The notes under the pieces are model-generated. The model ran no database searches, was not told the DNA's origin, and was given only the letters and a program-made list of their open reading frames with translations. From Marinobacter antarcticus (lineage in GTDB: Bacteria > Pseudomonadota > Gammaproteobacteria > Pseudomonadales > Oleiphilaceae), in NCBI RefSeq assembly GCF_011049865.1, contig NZ_DRGY01000006.1, forward strand, positions 1 to 64,000: 64,000 nucleotides of DNA. The letters run 5' to 3'. The position numbers were made by a program, and so were the translations under genes. Position 1 is the stretch's first letter, and each line of letters opens with the position of its first letter. Shown in pieces: positions 1-6,926 of the stretch.

Positions 1-17
1 AGCGGGTGGAGGCGGTT

Positions 18-794
18 TTGAAACTGGTTGATGCTCATTGCCATTTTGATTTTCCCAAATTTGATGGGCGAAGAGCCGACGAACTTCAGACTGCTTCACA
101 CAAAGGTGTGGTCGGGCTGGTCATTCCCGGCGTGCGTCGTCACGACTGGGAACGTGTCCGGGTTACGGCTTTGGCGCACTCCGGCTTGTTCTATTGTCTT
201 GGTGTTCACCCATGGTTTGTGGGGGAACATTCAGCCGAGGACCTTGAGGCCTTGGAGCAGGTTCTGTTAGCACAGCCCGAGCGTTGTATCGCTGTTGGCG
301 AGTGTGGGCTGGATCGATTGCACGGTGATGTGAGTGAGCAGTTCCCCTGGTTTGAAGCACAGGTTGAACTGGCATCCAAGCTGGGCTTTCCTCTGGTTTT
401 GCACTCTGTAAAGACCCACGATGAAATTCACGCGACCCTGAGGCGCAGGAATTGGAGCGGCAAGGCGTTGCTTCATGGTTTTTCTGGCAGTTATCAGCAG
501 GCAACAAAGCTGATTGATCTGGGGTGTTTTGTTGGCGTGGGAGGGGTTATTACGCACCCCCGGGCTCGCAAAACCCGGGACACCCTTGCGCGCCTGCCTC
601 TTGAGGCCTTGGTGCTTGAAACAGACGCGCCAGATATGGCGCCGGCAGGCGTTGCAGCGGGCGACAACTCCCCCGTATATCTGCGAAATATCCTGGAATG
701 TCTTGCAGAAATTCGGGGTGAGCAGCCGGAATATCTGGCTTCCGTGTTGTTTGCCAATACCCGATCGCTGTTTGGGCCGTCGTTATGGCGATAA
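18..794 (+). CDS. tatD: TatD family metal-dependent hydrolase
   Basis: Predicted metal-dependent hydrolase of the TatD family (TIM-barrel, amidohydrolase superfamily), whose members act as DNases or exonucleases in the cytoplasm. The N-terminal metal motif is seen as DAHCHFD, followed by GVHPW, GECGLD, LHS and ETDAP blocks in the family order. Length of 258 aa is normal. I place the start at TTG 18 because GGAGG lies at 8-12, five bases upstream, and the protein then begins [13 protein letters not shown] at 6 would add four residues and has no room for a ribosome binding site here. The window edge prevents a check further upstream. The next gene, rplM, has its own promoter, so this gene probably ends an upstream transcript. 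Confidence 0.85.
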   Translation: MKLVDAHCHFDFPKFDGRRADELQTASHKGVVGLVIPGVRRHDWERVRVTALAHSGLFYCLGVHPWFVGEHSAEDLEALEQVLLAQPERCIAVGECGLDRLHGDVSEQFPWFEAQVELASKLGFPLVLHSVKTHDEIHATLRRRNWSGKALLHGFSGSYQQATKLIDLGCFVGVGGVITHPRARKTRDTLARLPLEALVLETDAPDMAPAGVAAGDNSPVYLRNILECLAEIRGEQPEYLASVLFANTRSLFGPSLWR

Positions 795-821
795 AGGAAT
801 CATAAAACAGTCGTGGCAGGG

Positions 822-850
822 TTGGTTTTCAATAATCGTTCGAGTATACT
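822..850 (+). promoter_or_regulatory. sigma70 promoter of rplM-rpsI
   Basis: TTGGTT at 822-827 and TATACT at 845-850 are separated by exactly 17 bases, a good sigma70-type promoter. Transcription would start near 857, leaving a leader of about 145 bases before rplM. A long leader fits the known autogenous control of rplM-rpsI by L13 in Escherichia coli, but I did not identify an L13-binding structure. Confidence 0.6.
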
Positions 851-1002
851 TCGCGCCCTGGCTTTTCAAGGTGATGTCACTATCTCAGCCCCGAATAGTG
901 TCGCTGCCGATCAATTTACAGGTACAGAACCTCCACCGGGTGTATTACACTTTTCGTTGGTGGTTTTTAACGTTTCTTTTTATAGCGTTCAAGGCGGAAT
1001 TA

Positions 1003-1431
1003 ATGAAGACTCTGAGTGCGAAACCAGAATCCGTAAAACGTGACTGGTACGTTGTAGATGCAGCCGGCAAGACGCTGGGTCGTCTTTCAACCGAAATCGC
1101 CCGTCGTCTGCGGGGCAAGCATAAGCCTGAGTATACCCCTCATGTAGACACCGGCGATTACATTGTTGTGATCAATGCAGGCCAAGTGCGGGTTACCGGC
1201 AACAAGTCATCTGACAAGATGTACTACAGTCATACCGGCTTTCCGGGTGGGATTAAATCTATCAGCTTTGAGAAGCTGGTTGATAAAGCACCTGAGCAGG
1301 TTATTCAGAAGTCTGTAAAAGGCATGCTTCCGAAAGGCCCGCTTGGTCGTGCCATGTTCAAAAAGCTGAAAATCTATGCCAGCGCTGAGCATCCTCACAC
1401 AGCCCAGCAGCCCAAAGAACTCGACATTTAA
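1003..1431 (+). CDS. rplM: 50S ribosomal protein L13
   Basis: Large-subunit ribosomal protein L13, an early-assembling 23S rRNA-binding protein. The 142 aa product starts [20 protein letters not shown] and carries the family blocks [25 protein letters not shown] and [12 protein letters not shown]. The reading frame stays open far upstream (to 514), but that extension overlaps tatD and the promoter and has no L13 similarity. ATG 1003 gives the standard length, preceded by AAGGCGG at 991. rpsI follows after 12 bases, the usual L13-S9 operon. Confidence 0.97.
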   Translation: MKTLSAKPESVKRDWYVVDAAGKTLGRLSTEIARRLRGKHKPEYTPHVDTGDYIVVINAGQVRVTGNKSSDKMYYSHTGFPGGIKSISFEKLVDKAPEQVIQKSVKGMLPKGPLGRAMFKKLKIYASAEHPHTAQQPKELDI

Positions 1432-1443
1432 CGGAAGGCGGAT

Positions 1444-1836
1444 ATGTCTGTAGCACAAAATTACGGTACCGGTCGCCGCAAAACGTCCACGGCTCGGGTG
1501 TTTATCAAGCCGGGAAGCGGTAATATCTCTATCAACGGTCGCACCATCGAAGAATTCTTCGGTCGTGAGACTCTTCGTATGATCGTGCGTCAACCTCTGG
1601 TTGTTGCAGAATCTTCAGATCGATTTGATATCAACATCACTGTTAAAGGTGGTGGTATCAGTGGTCAGGCAGGCGCTATTCGCCACGGCCTCACCCGCGC
1701 TCTGATGGATTACGACGAGACTCTGCGTCCGGCGATGCGCAAAGCGGGTTATGTAACCCGTGATGCTCGCGAAGTTGAGCGTAAGAAAGTGGGTCTGCGT
1801 AAGGCGCGTAAGCGTCCTCAATACTCCAAGCGTTAA
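1444..1836 (+). CDS. rpsI: 30S ribosomal protein S9
   Basis: Small-subunit ribosomal protein S9 (130 aa, standard length). It starts with [15 protein letters not shown] and ends with the conserved basic tail ending KRPQYSKR, whose last residues reach the P-site tRNA in the ribosome. It is co-transcribed with rplM (12-base gap, GGAAGG at 1433 as ribosome binding site) and is followed by a clear terminator, so rplM-rpsI is a closed two-gene operon. Confidence 0.97.
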   Translation: MSVAQNYGTGRRKTSTARVFIKPGSGNISINGRTIEEFFGRETLRMIVRQPLVVAESSDRFDINITVKGGGISGQAGAIRHGLTRALMDYDETLRPAMRKAGYVTRDAREVERKKVGLRKARKRPQYSKR

Positions 1837-1855
1837 GTTCGTTGGAGCAGATCTC

Positions 1856-1888
1856 AGAAAAGCCCGGCTATTTGGTCGGGTTTTTTTG
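1856..1888 (+). terminator. Rho-independent terminator of rplM-rpsI
   Basis: CCCG and CGGG pair around a ten-base loop, extended by A-T pairs on both sides, and the stem ends in a run of seven T. It sits about 20 bases after the rpsI stop. Confidence 0.75.
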
Positions 1889-1907
1889 TGTCAGAGGTGC
1901 CAATGTT

Positions 1908-1920
1908 GATCAAATTGATC
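1908..1920. promoter_or_regulatory. inverted repeat upstream of petABC (GATCAA-A-TTGATC)
   Basis: Perfect 6-bp inverted repeat with a one-base centre, about 165 bases before petA. The TTGAT half resembles half of an FNR/Anr box, but the full TTGAT-N4-ATCAA arrangement is not present. Function is unknown and chance occurrence is possible. Confidence 0.25.
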
Positions 1921-1969
1921 TGAGACAGAGAAGACCTGTCTGGCCGCGACCTTTGTGACTTGTAAGGGA

Positions 1970-1988
1970 ATGGTAATTTTATTACCAT
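1970..1988. promoter_or_regulatory. operator-like palindrome upstream of petABC
   Basis: ATGGTAAT and ATTACCAT form a perfect 8-bp inverted repeat around TTT. A possible -10 element, TATGAT, lies at 1998-2003, so the palindrome covers the place of a -35 box and would be well placed for a dimeric regulator of the bc1 operon. No regulator is encoded nearby. Seen directly; the role is inferred. Confidence 0.4.
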
Positions 1989-2083
1989 CTGAACGCTTAT
2001 GATTTTGGGTTGTGAAGTCCTTTTCGATGCACACTGTCGGCTGTCTTGCGGGCTGTGACATCGCCTGATCGGAGAAAACCATA

Positions 2084-2677
2084 ATGAATAATGGCGACGT
2101 GAGCCAAGGTCGACGGCGGTTTCTGGTAGGTGCTACGGCTGCGGTAGGTGGTGTCGGCGTCGTCGGTGCGGCGGTTCCTTTTGTGGCATCCTGGAATCCC
2201 AGTGCCAAAGCGGAGGCGGCTGGTGCACCGGTAACTGTCAATGTCAGCAAGATAGAGCCAGGCCAGCAGGTTACCGTTGCATGGCGTGGAAAGCCGGTTT
2301 GGCTTGTCCGCCGCACAGAAGAAATGATAAATGATATAAAAAAGCTTAACGACACGGTTAAAGATCCCCAATCTGAAGCTCCGCAACAGCCGCCCTACGT
2401 TGAGGGTATATTGCGGTCGTTGAAACCAGAATTAGCGGTGTTGGTCGGCATTTGTACCCACTTGGGCTGTGTGCCTACCTATCGTCCGGAAATTGCTCCT
2501 GCAGATCTTGGCGCAGACTGGTTGGGCGGTTTTTTCTGTCCGTGCCACGGATCTCGCTATGATTTGGCAGGCCGGGTTTACAAAGCGCAGCCTGCTCCGC
2601 TGAATCTCGAAGTGCCGCCTTATCGCTACGACGATGACGCGATTCTCACGATTGGTCTTGATCCGGAGGCAGCGTAA
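2084..2677 (+). CDS. petA: ubiquinol-cytochrome c reductase, Rieske iron-sulfur subunit
   Basis: Rieske 2Fe-2S subunit of the cytochrome bc1 complex, which takes the first electron from ubiquinol and passes it to cytochrome c1 on the periplasmic side. The N-terminus has a twin-arginine motif (GRRRFLVG, residues 9-16) followed by a hydrophobic segment to about residue 36, so Tat export and an uncleaved anchor are expected. Both cluster motifs are intact: CTHLGC at 124-129 and CPCHGS at 152-157. Length of 197 aa is normal. The stop overlaps the petB start by one base (TAATG), implying translational coupling in petABC. Confidence 0.96.
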   Translation: MNNGDVSQGRRRFLVGATAAVGGVGVVGAAVPFVASWNPSAKAEAAGAPVTVNVSKIEPGQQVTVAWRGKPVWLVRRTEEMINDIKKLNDTVKDPQSEAPQQPPYVEGILRSLKPELAVLVGICTHLGCVPTYRPEIAPADLGADWLGGFFCPCHGSRYDLAGRVYKAQPAPLNLEVPPYRYDDDAILTIGLDPEAA

Positions 2678-3909
2678 TGCAAAAGCTTCTTAATTGGGTA
2701 GACGAGCGTCTGCCAGTTGTCGACGCCTGGAATAAGCACCTGGCGAAATATTACGCGCCCAAAAATTTCAATATCTGGTATTTTTTCGGCTCTTTGGCAA
2801 TGCTTGTGCTGGTCAATCAACTGGTAACCGGTATATGGCTCACCATGAGTTACAACCCGACCGGTGAGGGTGCTTTCGCGTCTGTTGAATACATCATGCG
2901 TGACGTGCAATGGGGTTGGTTGTTGCGCTATTTGCACTCTACGGGCGCGTCGGCCTTCTTCATTGTGGTTTATCTCCACATGTTTCGTGGTCTTATGTAC
3001 GGTTCTTATCAGAAGCCTCGCGAGCTAATCTGGCTGTTTGGCATGCTGATTTACCTGGCGTTAATGGCAGAGGCTTTCATGGGCTATCTGTTGCCCTGGG
3101 GCCAGATGTCCTATTGGGGTGCTCAGGTTATCGTAAACCTGTTTGGCGCCATTCCGGTTATCGGTGATGACTTGTCTCTGTGGATTCGCGGTGATTACCT
3201 CATTTCCGGTATTACCCTGAATCGCTTTTTTGCATTGCACGTGGTTGCGTTGCCAATTGTCTTGCTTGGACTTGTGGTTCTCCACATTCTTGCTTTGCAT
3301 GAAGTGGGTTCCAACAATCCCGATGGCATCGATATCAAAAAGAATAAAGATGAAAACGGTATTCCTAAAGACGGTATCCCGTTCCACCCTTACTACTCGG
3401 TGCATGATCTTGTGGGCGTGGCGGTATTCTTTTTCATCTTCTTTGTGGTGGTGTTCTTCTTTCCCGAGATGGGTGGGCTATTCCTTGAACAACCAAACTT
3501 TGAGCCGGCGAACCCGCTGAAAACGCCTGCGCACATCGCACCCGTTTGGTACTTCACACCCTTTTATGCCATGTTGCGCTCGGTTACGATTGATATTTTC
3601 GGCTTGCCGGCGAAATTCTGGGGTGTCGTCGTTATGGGCGGTGCCATTGCGATTCTGTTTGTTTTGCCTTGGTTGGACAGAAGCCCGGTGCGTTCCATGC
3701 GTTATAAGGGTTGGTTAAGCAAAATAGCGCTTGCACTGTTTGCAGTGAGTTTCGTCATTCTCGGTTATCTCGGCCTGGTACCTACCACTGAGGGTCGAAC
3801 CACCGTCGCGCAGATTTTGACAGTCGTGTACTTCCTCTACTTCATTCTGATGCCGTTTTATACGCGCATGGAGAAAACCAAGCCAGTACCAGAGAGGGTG
3901 ACAGGATAA
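2677..3909 (+). CDS. petB: ubiquinol-cytochrome c reductase, cytochrome b subunit
   Basis: Cytochrome b, the membrane core of the bc1 complex that carries hemes bL and bH and the Qo and Qi quinone sites. The 410 aa protein shows the paired histidine segments of helices B and D (HSTGASAFFIVVYLH; HVVALPIVLLGLVVLH). The Qo-site tetrapeptide reads PVWY (in HIAPVWYFTPFYAML) instead of the mitochondrial-type PEWY; PVWY is a known variant in gamma- and betaproteobacteria. It overlaps petA and petC by one base on each side, so the three genes form one tightly coupled operon. Confidence 0.97.
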   Translation: MQKLLNWVDERLPVVDAWNKHLAKYYAPKNFNIWYFFGSLAMLVLVNQLVTGIWLTMSYNPTGEGAFASVEYIMRDVQWGWLLRYLHSTGASAFFIVVYLHMFRGLMYGSYQKPRELIWLFGMLIYLALMAEAFMGYLLPWGQMSYWGAQVIVNLFGAIPVIGDDLSLWIRGDYLISGITLNRFFALHVVALPIVLLGLVVLHILALHEVGSNNPDGIDIKKNKDENGIPKDGIPFHPYYSVHDLVGVAVFFFIFFVVVFFFPEMGGLFLEQPNFEPANPLKTPAHIAPVWYFTPFYAMLRSVTIDIFGLPAKFWGVVVMGGAIAILFVLPWLDRSPVRSMRYKGWLSKIALALFAVSFVILGYLGLVPTTEGRTTVAQILTVVYFLYFILMPFYTRMEKTKPVPERVTG

Positions 3910-4664
3910 TGAGAAAGCTGATTTTTGGTCTTTTCATCGCGCTCCTGCCGGTTCTCGGGCTGGCAGAGGGCGCGGGCGTTTCGCTTGATCACATCAAGAC
4001 GGATCATACAGACAAGGTATCCTTGCAGCGTGGTGTTGCTACCTTCACCAACTACTGCATGGGGTGTCATTCCATGGAGTACGCTCGCTACAAGCGGGTG
4101 GCGGATGACCTTGATATTCCGGTCGCTCTGTACAAGGAAAATCTTATATTTACGGGCGCCAACATCGGCGAGTTGATGAAAAACTCGATGAACAAGGATA
4201 TGGCTGCGGGCTGGTTTGGTGCTCCACCGCCGGATCTTACTCTGGAAACACGTCTGCGTGGTGAGTCCTGGGTTTATTCCTATTTGCGCGGTTTTTACAA
4301 AGATGACTCCCGCCCTCTGGGTGTAAATAACGTGGTGTACGGCAATGTGGGTATGCCCCACGTTTTGGTGAGCCTCCAGGGGTTGTGTGCCGTTGAGCCA
4401 AACATTGGCAAAAAAGCCAGCGTTGAGCCATTGAGCGGCAATATCAACAACGCAAGTACCTGCCCGGATTACGCCATTGAAGGCAGCATGTCCAGCGACG
4501 AGTTTGACAGCGCCATGTACGACCTGACGAATTTCATGTCTTACATGGCGGATCCGATCAAAGTTGAGCGCGAGCGCCTTGGAATTTTCGTTTTGATCTT
4601 TGTCGCTATTTTCTTTGTCTTCGCCTATCTGCTCAATCGTGAGTACTGGAAGGACGTACACTGA
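3909..4664 (+). CDS. petC: ubiquinol-cytochrome c reductase, cytochrome c1 subunit
   Basis: Cytochrome c1, which takes electrons from the Rieske centre and hands them to soluble cytochrome c. It has a Sec-type signal peptide (residues 1 to about 20, ending LGLAEGAG), a heme-attachment motif CMGCH at 50-54, and one C-terminal transmembrane helix (about 230-246) followed by a short basic tail. GMPHVL in the middle is a possible source of the axial Met. Length of 251 aa fits proteobacterial c1 proteins. It is the last gene of petABC. Confidence 0.95.
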   Translation: MRKLIFGLFIALLPVLGLAEGAGVSLDHIKTDHTDKVSLQRGVATFTNYCMGCHSMEYARYKRVADDLDIPVALYKENLIFTGANIGELMKNSMNKDMAAGWFGAPPPDLTLETRLRGESWVYSYLRGFYKDDSRPLGVNNVVYGNVGMPHVLVSLQGLCAVEPNIGKKASVEPLSGNINNASTCPDYAIEGSMSSDEFDSAMYDLTNFMSYMADPIKVERERLGIFVLIFVAIFFVFAYLLNREYWKDVH

Positions 4665-4697
4665 GAAATAAGGTATAATCTTGATCCCTGATTTCTG

Positions 4698-4727
4698 GCG
4701 GGCGTTAACTGGCCCGCTGGAATTTTT
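4698..4727 (+). terminator. weak terminator after petABC
   Basis: GCGGGC (4698-4703) pairs with GCCCGC (4712-4717) around an eight-base loop; five T follow after a four-base gap. The offset T-run makes it weaker than the other terminators here, so read-through into sspA is possible. Confidence 0.45.
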
Positions 4728-4773
4728 GCGTTTTTCAGGATCATTTCGGTTTGTTTATTCGTGAGGTAGTTCT

Positions 4774-5403
4774 ATGGGCGTTGTGACCAAGCGGTCATCG
4801 ATGACGTTTTTCTCAGATCCAGTCAGCCACTATAGCCACAGAGTGCGCATTGTGTTGGCAGAGAAGGGCGTTACCGTTGATGTCGTTGATGTTGACCCGG
4901 ACAATCCGCCAGCCGAGTTGGCTGATCTGAATCCGTATAACGCCCTGCCGACTCTGGTAGATCGCGATCTGGTTCTGTATGAGCCTAACATCATGATGGA
5001 GTATCTTGATGAGCGCTTTCCACATCCGCCGCTGCTGCCGGTCTATCCTGTTGCCCGAGCCAACAGTCGGCTGATGATCCATCGGATTCAGAAAGACTGG
5101 TGTGGTTTGGTTGATCAGATTCTGCACCAGCCAAACGCCAAGGCTTCGGAAACTGCCCGAAAAGAACTTCGTGAAAGCTTTCTTGCCACCGCGCCTTTGT
5201 TCGGTGAGATGCCATTTTTCCTCTCTGAGGAATTTACAATCGTTGATTGCTGCATTGCACCTATCCTTTGGCGGTTACCGTCGTTGGGTATAGAGCTTAA
5301 CGATAAGCAGGCCAAGCCTCTGCATAAGTATATGGAGAGTATTTTTGACCGTGAAGGTTTTAAGGCAAGCCTCTCTGATCTTGAAGAAGATATTCGTAGC
5401 TGA
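4774..5403 (+). CDS. sspA: stringent starvation protein A (glutathione S-transferase fold)
   Basis: SspA is an RNA polymerase-associated protein that alters transcription during starvation and acid stress in enteric bacteria. It has a glutathione S-transferase fold but no transferase activity. Here a thioredoxin-like N-terminal domain is visible ([45 protein letters not shown]), then a helical C-terminal domain. Length of 209 aa is normal. GAGGTAG lies at 4762, a few bases before ATG 4774. sspB follows 38 bases downstream, the classic sspAB pair, and petABC upstream is the usual gammaproteobacterial neighbour. Confidence 0.92.
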   Translation: MGVVTKRSSMTFFSDPVSHYSHRVRIVLAEKGVTVDVVDVDPDNPPAELADLNPYNALPTLVDRDLVLYEPNIMMEYLDERFPHPPLLPVYPVARANSRLMIHRIQKDWCGLVDQILHQPNAKASETARKELRESFLATAPLFGEMPFFLSEEFTIVDCCIAPILWRLPSLGIELNDKQAKPLHKYMESIFDREGFKASLSDLEEDIRS

Positions 5404-5441
5404 TTTGGCGGAGTTTCGCTATACGGAAGAGGAGGCAAGCA

Positions 5442-5876
5442 GTGGCTGATAACAAAGTGACCATGACATCCAGTCGCCCGTATCTGGTACGGGCATTCAA
5501 CGAGTGGATACTGGATAACGACTGCACTCCGTATTTAGTGGTGGATGCCGGCATTCAGGGTGTTCAGGTACCTACTGAACATGTGGCGAACGGACAGATC
5601 GTTCTGAATGTCAGTCCGGGTGCCGTGCGCGACCTTGTGGTGGGTAACGGGGCGCTGGAGTTTAGCGCTCGATTTGGCGGTGTGCCAATGCAGGTATTTA
5701 TTCCGCTTCAGGCAGTGTTGGCTATCTACGCTAAAGAAAATGGCGAAGGTATGGTGTTTGGCAGTGAACCAGGCTCTCCTGATCCGGATGGTACCAACGA
5801 TCGGGAAGGGGCTGGGAAAACTGAAGGCCAGGAAGAGCGTCCTTCAGGCCGGCCAACGCTCAAGGTCGTCAAGTAG
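5442..5876 (+). CDS. sspB: ClpXP protease specificity-enhancing factor SspB
   Basis: SspB binds ssrA-tagged proteins and tethers them to ClpX, speeding degradation of stalled-ribosome products. The N-terminal 110 residues form the substrate-binding domain (SSRPYLVRAFNEWILDND; FSARFGGVPMQVFIPLQAVLAIYAKENG). A low-complexity acidic and polar linker follows, ending in GRPTLKVVK, which matches the ClpX-binding tail of the family. The start is GTG 5442, supported by GGAGG at 5431-5435. The gene is followed by a strong bidirectional terminator. Confidence 0.92.
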   Translation: MADNKVTMTSSRPYLVRAFNEWILDNDCTPYLVVDAGIQGVQVPTEHVANGQIVLNVSPGAVRDLVVGNGALEFSARFGGVPMQVFIPLQAVLAIYAKENGEGMVFGSEPGSPDPDGTNDREGAGKTEGQEERPSGRPTLKVVK

Positions 5877-5900
5877 GCGGTCGTCAGTTATTGATTTGAT

Positions 5901-5928
5901 AAAAAAACCGGCAGATGCCGGTTTTTTT
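5901..5928. terminator. bidirectional terminator between sspB and the SIS gene
   Basis: CCGGC and GCCGG pair around AGAT, flanked by seven A on the left and seven T on the right, so it works in both directions. It lies between two convergent genes, immediately before the minus-strand stop at 5930. Confidence 0.85.
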
Positions 5929-5929
5929 A

Positions 5930-6520
5930 TCAGCCCCCAAACAGCTTTCCGTCGACCAGAGAGCACAGCGCGTTAATCACCAGCATCATCACGGGCGTGG
6001 CTTCTGTTGGTGACAGGTCGTTGAGTGCGATCTCATGGTCTTCCGCGTGCATCAGCGACGTAATGTCAGACTTCTCCCTCGCGCTCAGCACCACCACGTT
6101 CATTTCCCGGTCATGGGCCGCCTGAATGGCCTGAATGAGGTTCGCCTTGTGACCGTCATCAACGATCACGAAGAGTAGGTCGCCGGGTTTTCCGATAGCT
6201 TTGACCTGGCGTGAGAACGTGTCGTTGAAGCGATTGTCGCGGCAGATCGCAGAGTAAGTAGTGGCGTCTGCTCCCAAGTTGATTGCTGGCAGTGCTGGCC
6301 GGTCCTGTTCGAAGCGGTTCAGGAATGCCGTGCAGAAATACTGACCGATGACGTTGGCGTTGCCGTTGGCACACGTCACAATTTTTCCATCGTTAAGGAG
6401 GGCGTTTACAAATGCGTCTGCCGCCTGCTCGATAGCGGGCCCCACGGCGCTGGCTGCTTGGGCAGTGTGCTCCATGTGGCTCGCAAACAGTTGATTGATC
6501 AGGTTTTCTGTGTCGCTCAT
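5930..6520 (-). CDS. SIS-domain protein, DiaA/GmhA-like with altered ligand loops
   Basis: A 196 aa single-SIS-domain protein of the DiaA/GmhA group. DiaA binds DnaA and promotes ordered initiation of replication; GmhA isomerises sedoheptulose 7-phosphate. The overall alignment with DiaA is clear (LLNDGKIVTC; FLNRFEQDRPALPAI; AIGKPGDLLFVI; INALCSLVDGKLF). However, the phosphate-binding loop, normally GNGxSAAxAQH, reads ANGNANVIGQY (residues 51-61), and the second Ser/Thr-rich loop reads VDDGHKAN instead of a form like STRGNSRD. Sugar-phosphate binding is therefore doubtful, and a DnaA-binding role is more likely, though unproven. yraN lies six bases upstream and lpoA precedes it, matching the usual lpoA-yraN-diaA order. 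Confidence 0.8.
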   Translation of the reverse strand: MSDTENLINQLFASHMEHTAQAASAVGPAIEQAADAFVNALLNDGKIVTCANGNANVIGQYFCTAFLNRFEQDRPALPAINLGADATTYSAICRDNRFNDTFSRQVKAIGKPGDLLFVIVDDGHKANLIQAIQAAHDREMNVVVLSAREKSDITSLMHAEDHEIALNDLSPTEATPVMMLVINALCSLVDGKLFGG

Positions 6521-6526
6521 CAGAAT

Positions 6527-6895
6527 CTATACGTCCGCCAGGATTGCATTTTTTATCCATTGTACCCGGTATTTTTTAACGGTTCCCGGGCTGATGGCCA
6601 CGACGTCTATTCGGCTGAGTGCGTCCCACAGATTGTGTCGATGCAGGTAAAATGAAGCCGCCTTCAGCAGTCGTTGTCGTTTTGGGTAAGAAATAGAACC
6701 TGCGGGATCAACAAGGCTACCGCTTCCCCGATAGCGCACTTCAAAGAAGACGAGAACATCGCTATCCAGCCCTATCAGATCGATTTCACCACCGCGGTTA
6801 TAGACGTTGCGCTCGCGAATATCCACGCCTTGCGCCTTGAGGTACCTCTCTGCGACGCCTTCAAAATGTGTTCCGATAGCTTTGCGGCCTTCCAT
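6527..6895 (-). CDS. yraN: YraN family protein (UPF0102, endonuclease-like fold)
   Basis: Conserved protein of the UPF0102/YraN family with the restriction-endonuclease-like core: GGEIDLIGLD and FFEVRYR hold the acidic residues and the E-x-(K/R) element of that fold. Biological role is not established. I choose ATG 6895 (122 aa), which starts MEGRKAIGTHFEGVAERYL like other members. An upstream ATG at 6958 would add 21 residues with no family similarity and would overlap the end of lpoA by 32 bases. It is transcribed with lpoA and the SIS gene. Confidence 0.85.
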   Translation of the reverse strand: MEGRKAIGTHFEGVAERYLKAQGVDIRERNVYNRGGEIDLIGLDSDVLVFFEVRYRGSGSLVDPAGSISYPKRQRLLKAASFYLHRHNLWDALSRIDVVAISPGTVKKYRVQWIKNAILADV

Positions 6896-6926
6896 GGCGT
6901 TGTTCGTCCTTGGGCGAGGTAAGATC

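Noticed and set aside
514-1002. Long N-terminal extension of the rplM reading frame
   Set aside because: It overlaps tatD, the promoter and the leader, and the extra residues do not look like L13; ATG 1003 gives the exact family length.
813-1043. 76-residue reading frame in the rplM leader
   Set aside because: It starts upstream of the promoter -35 box, runs into rplM in another frame and has no recognisable family.
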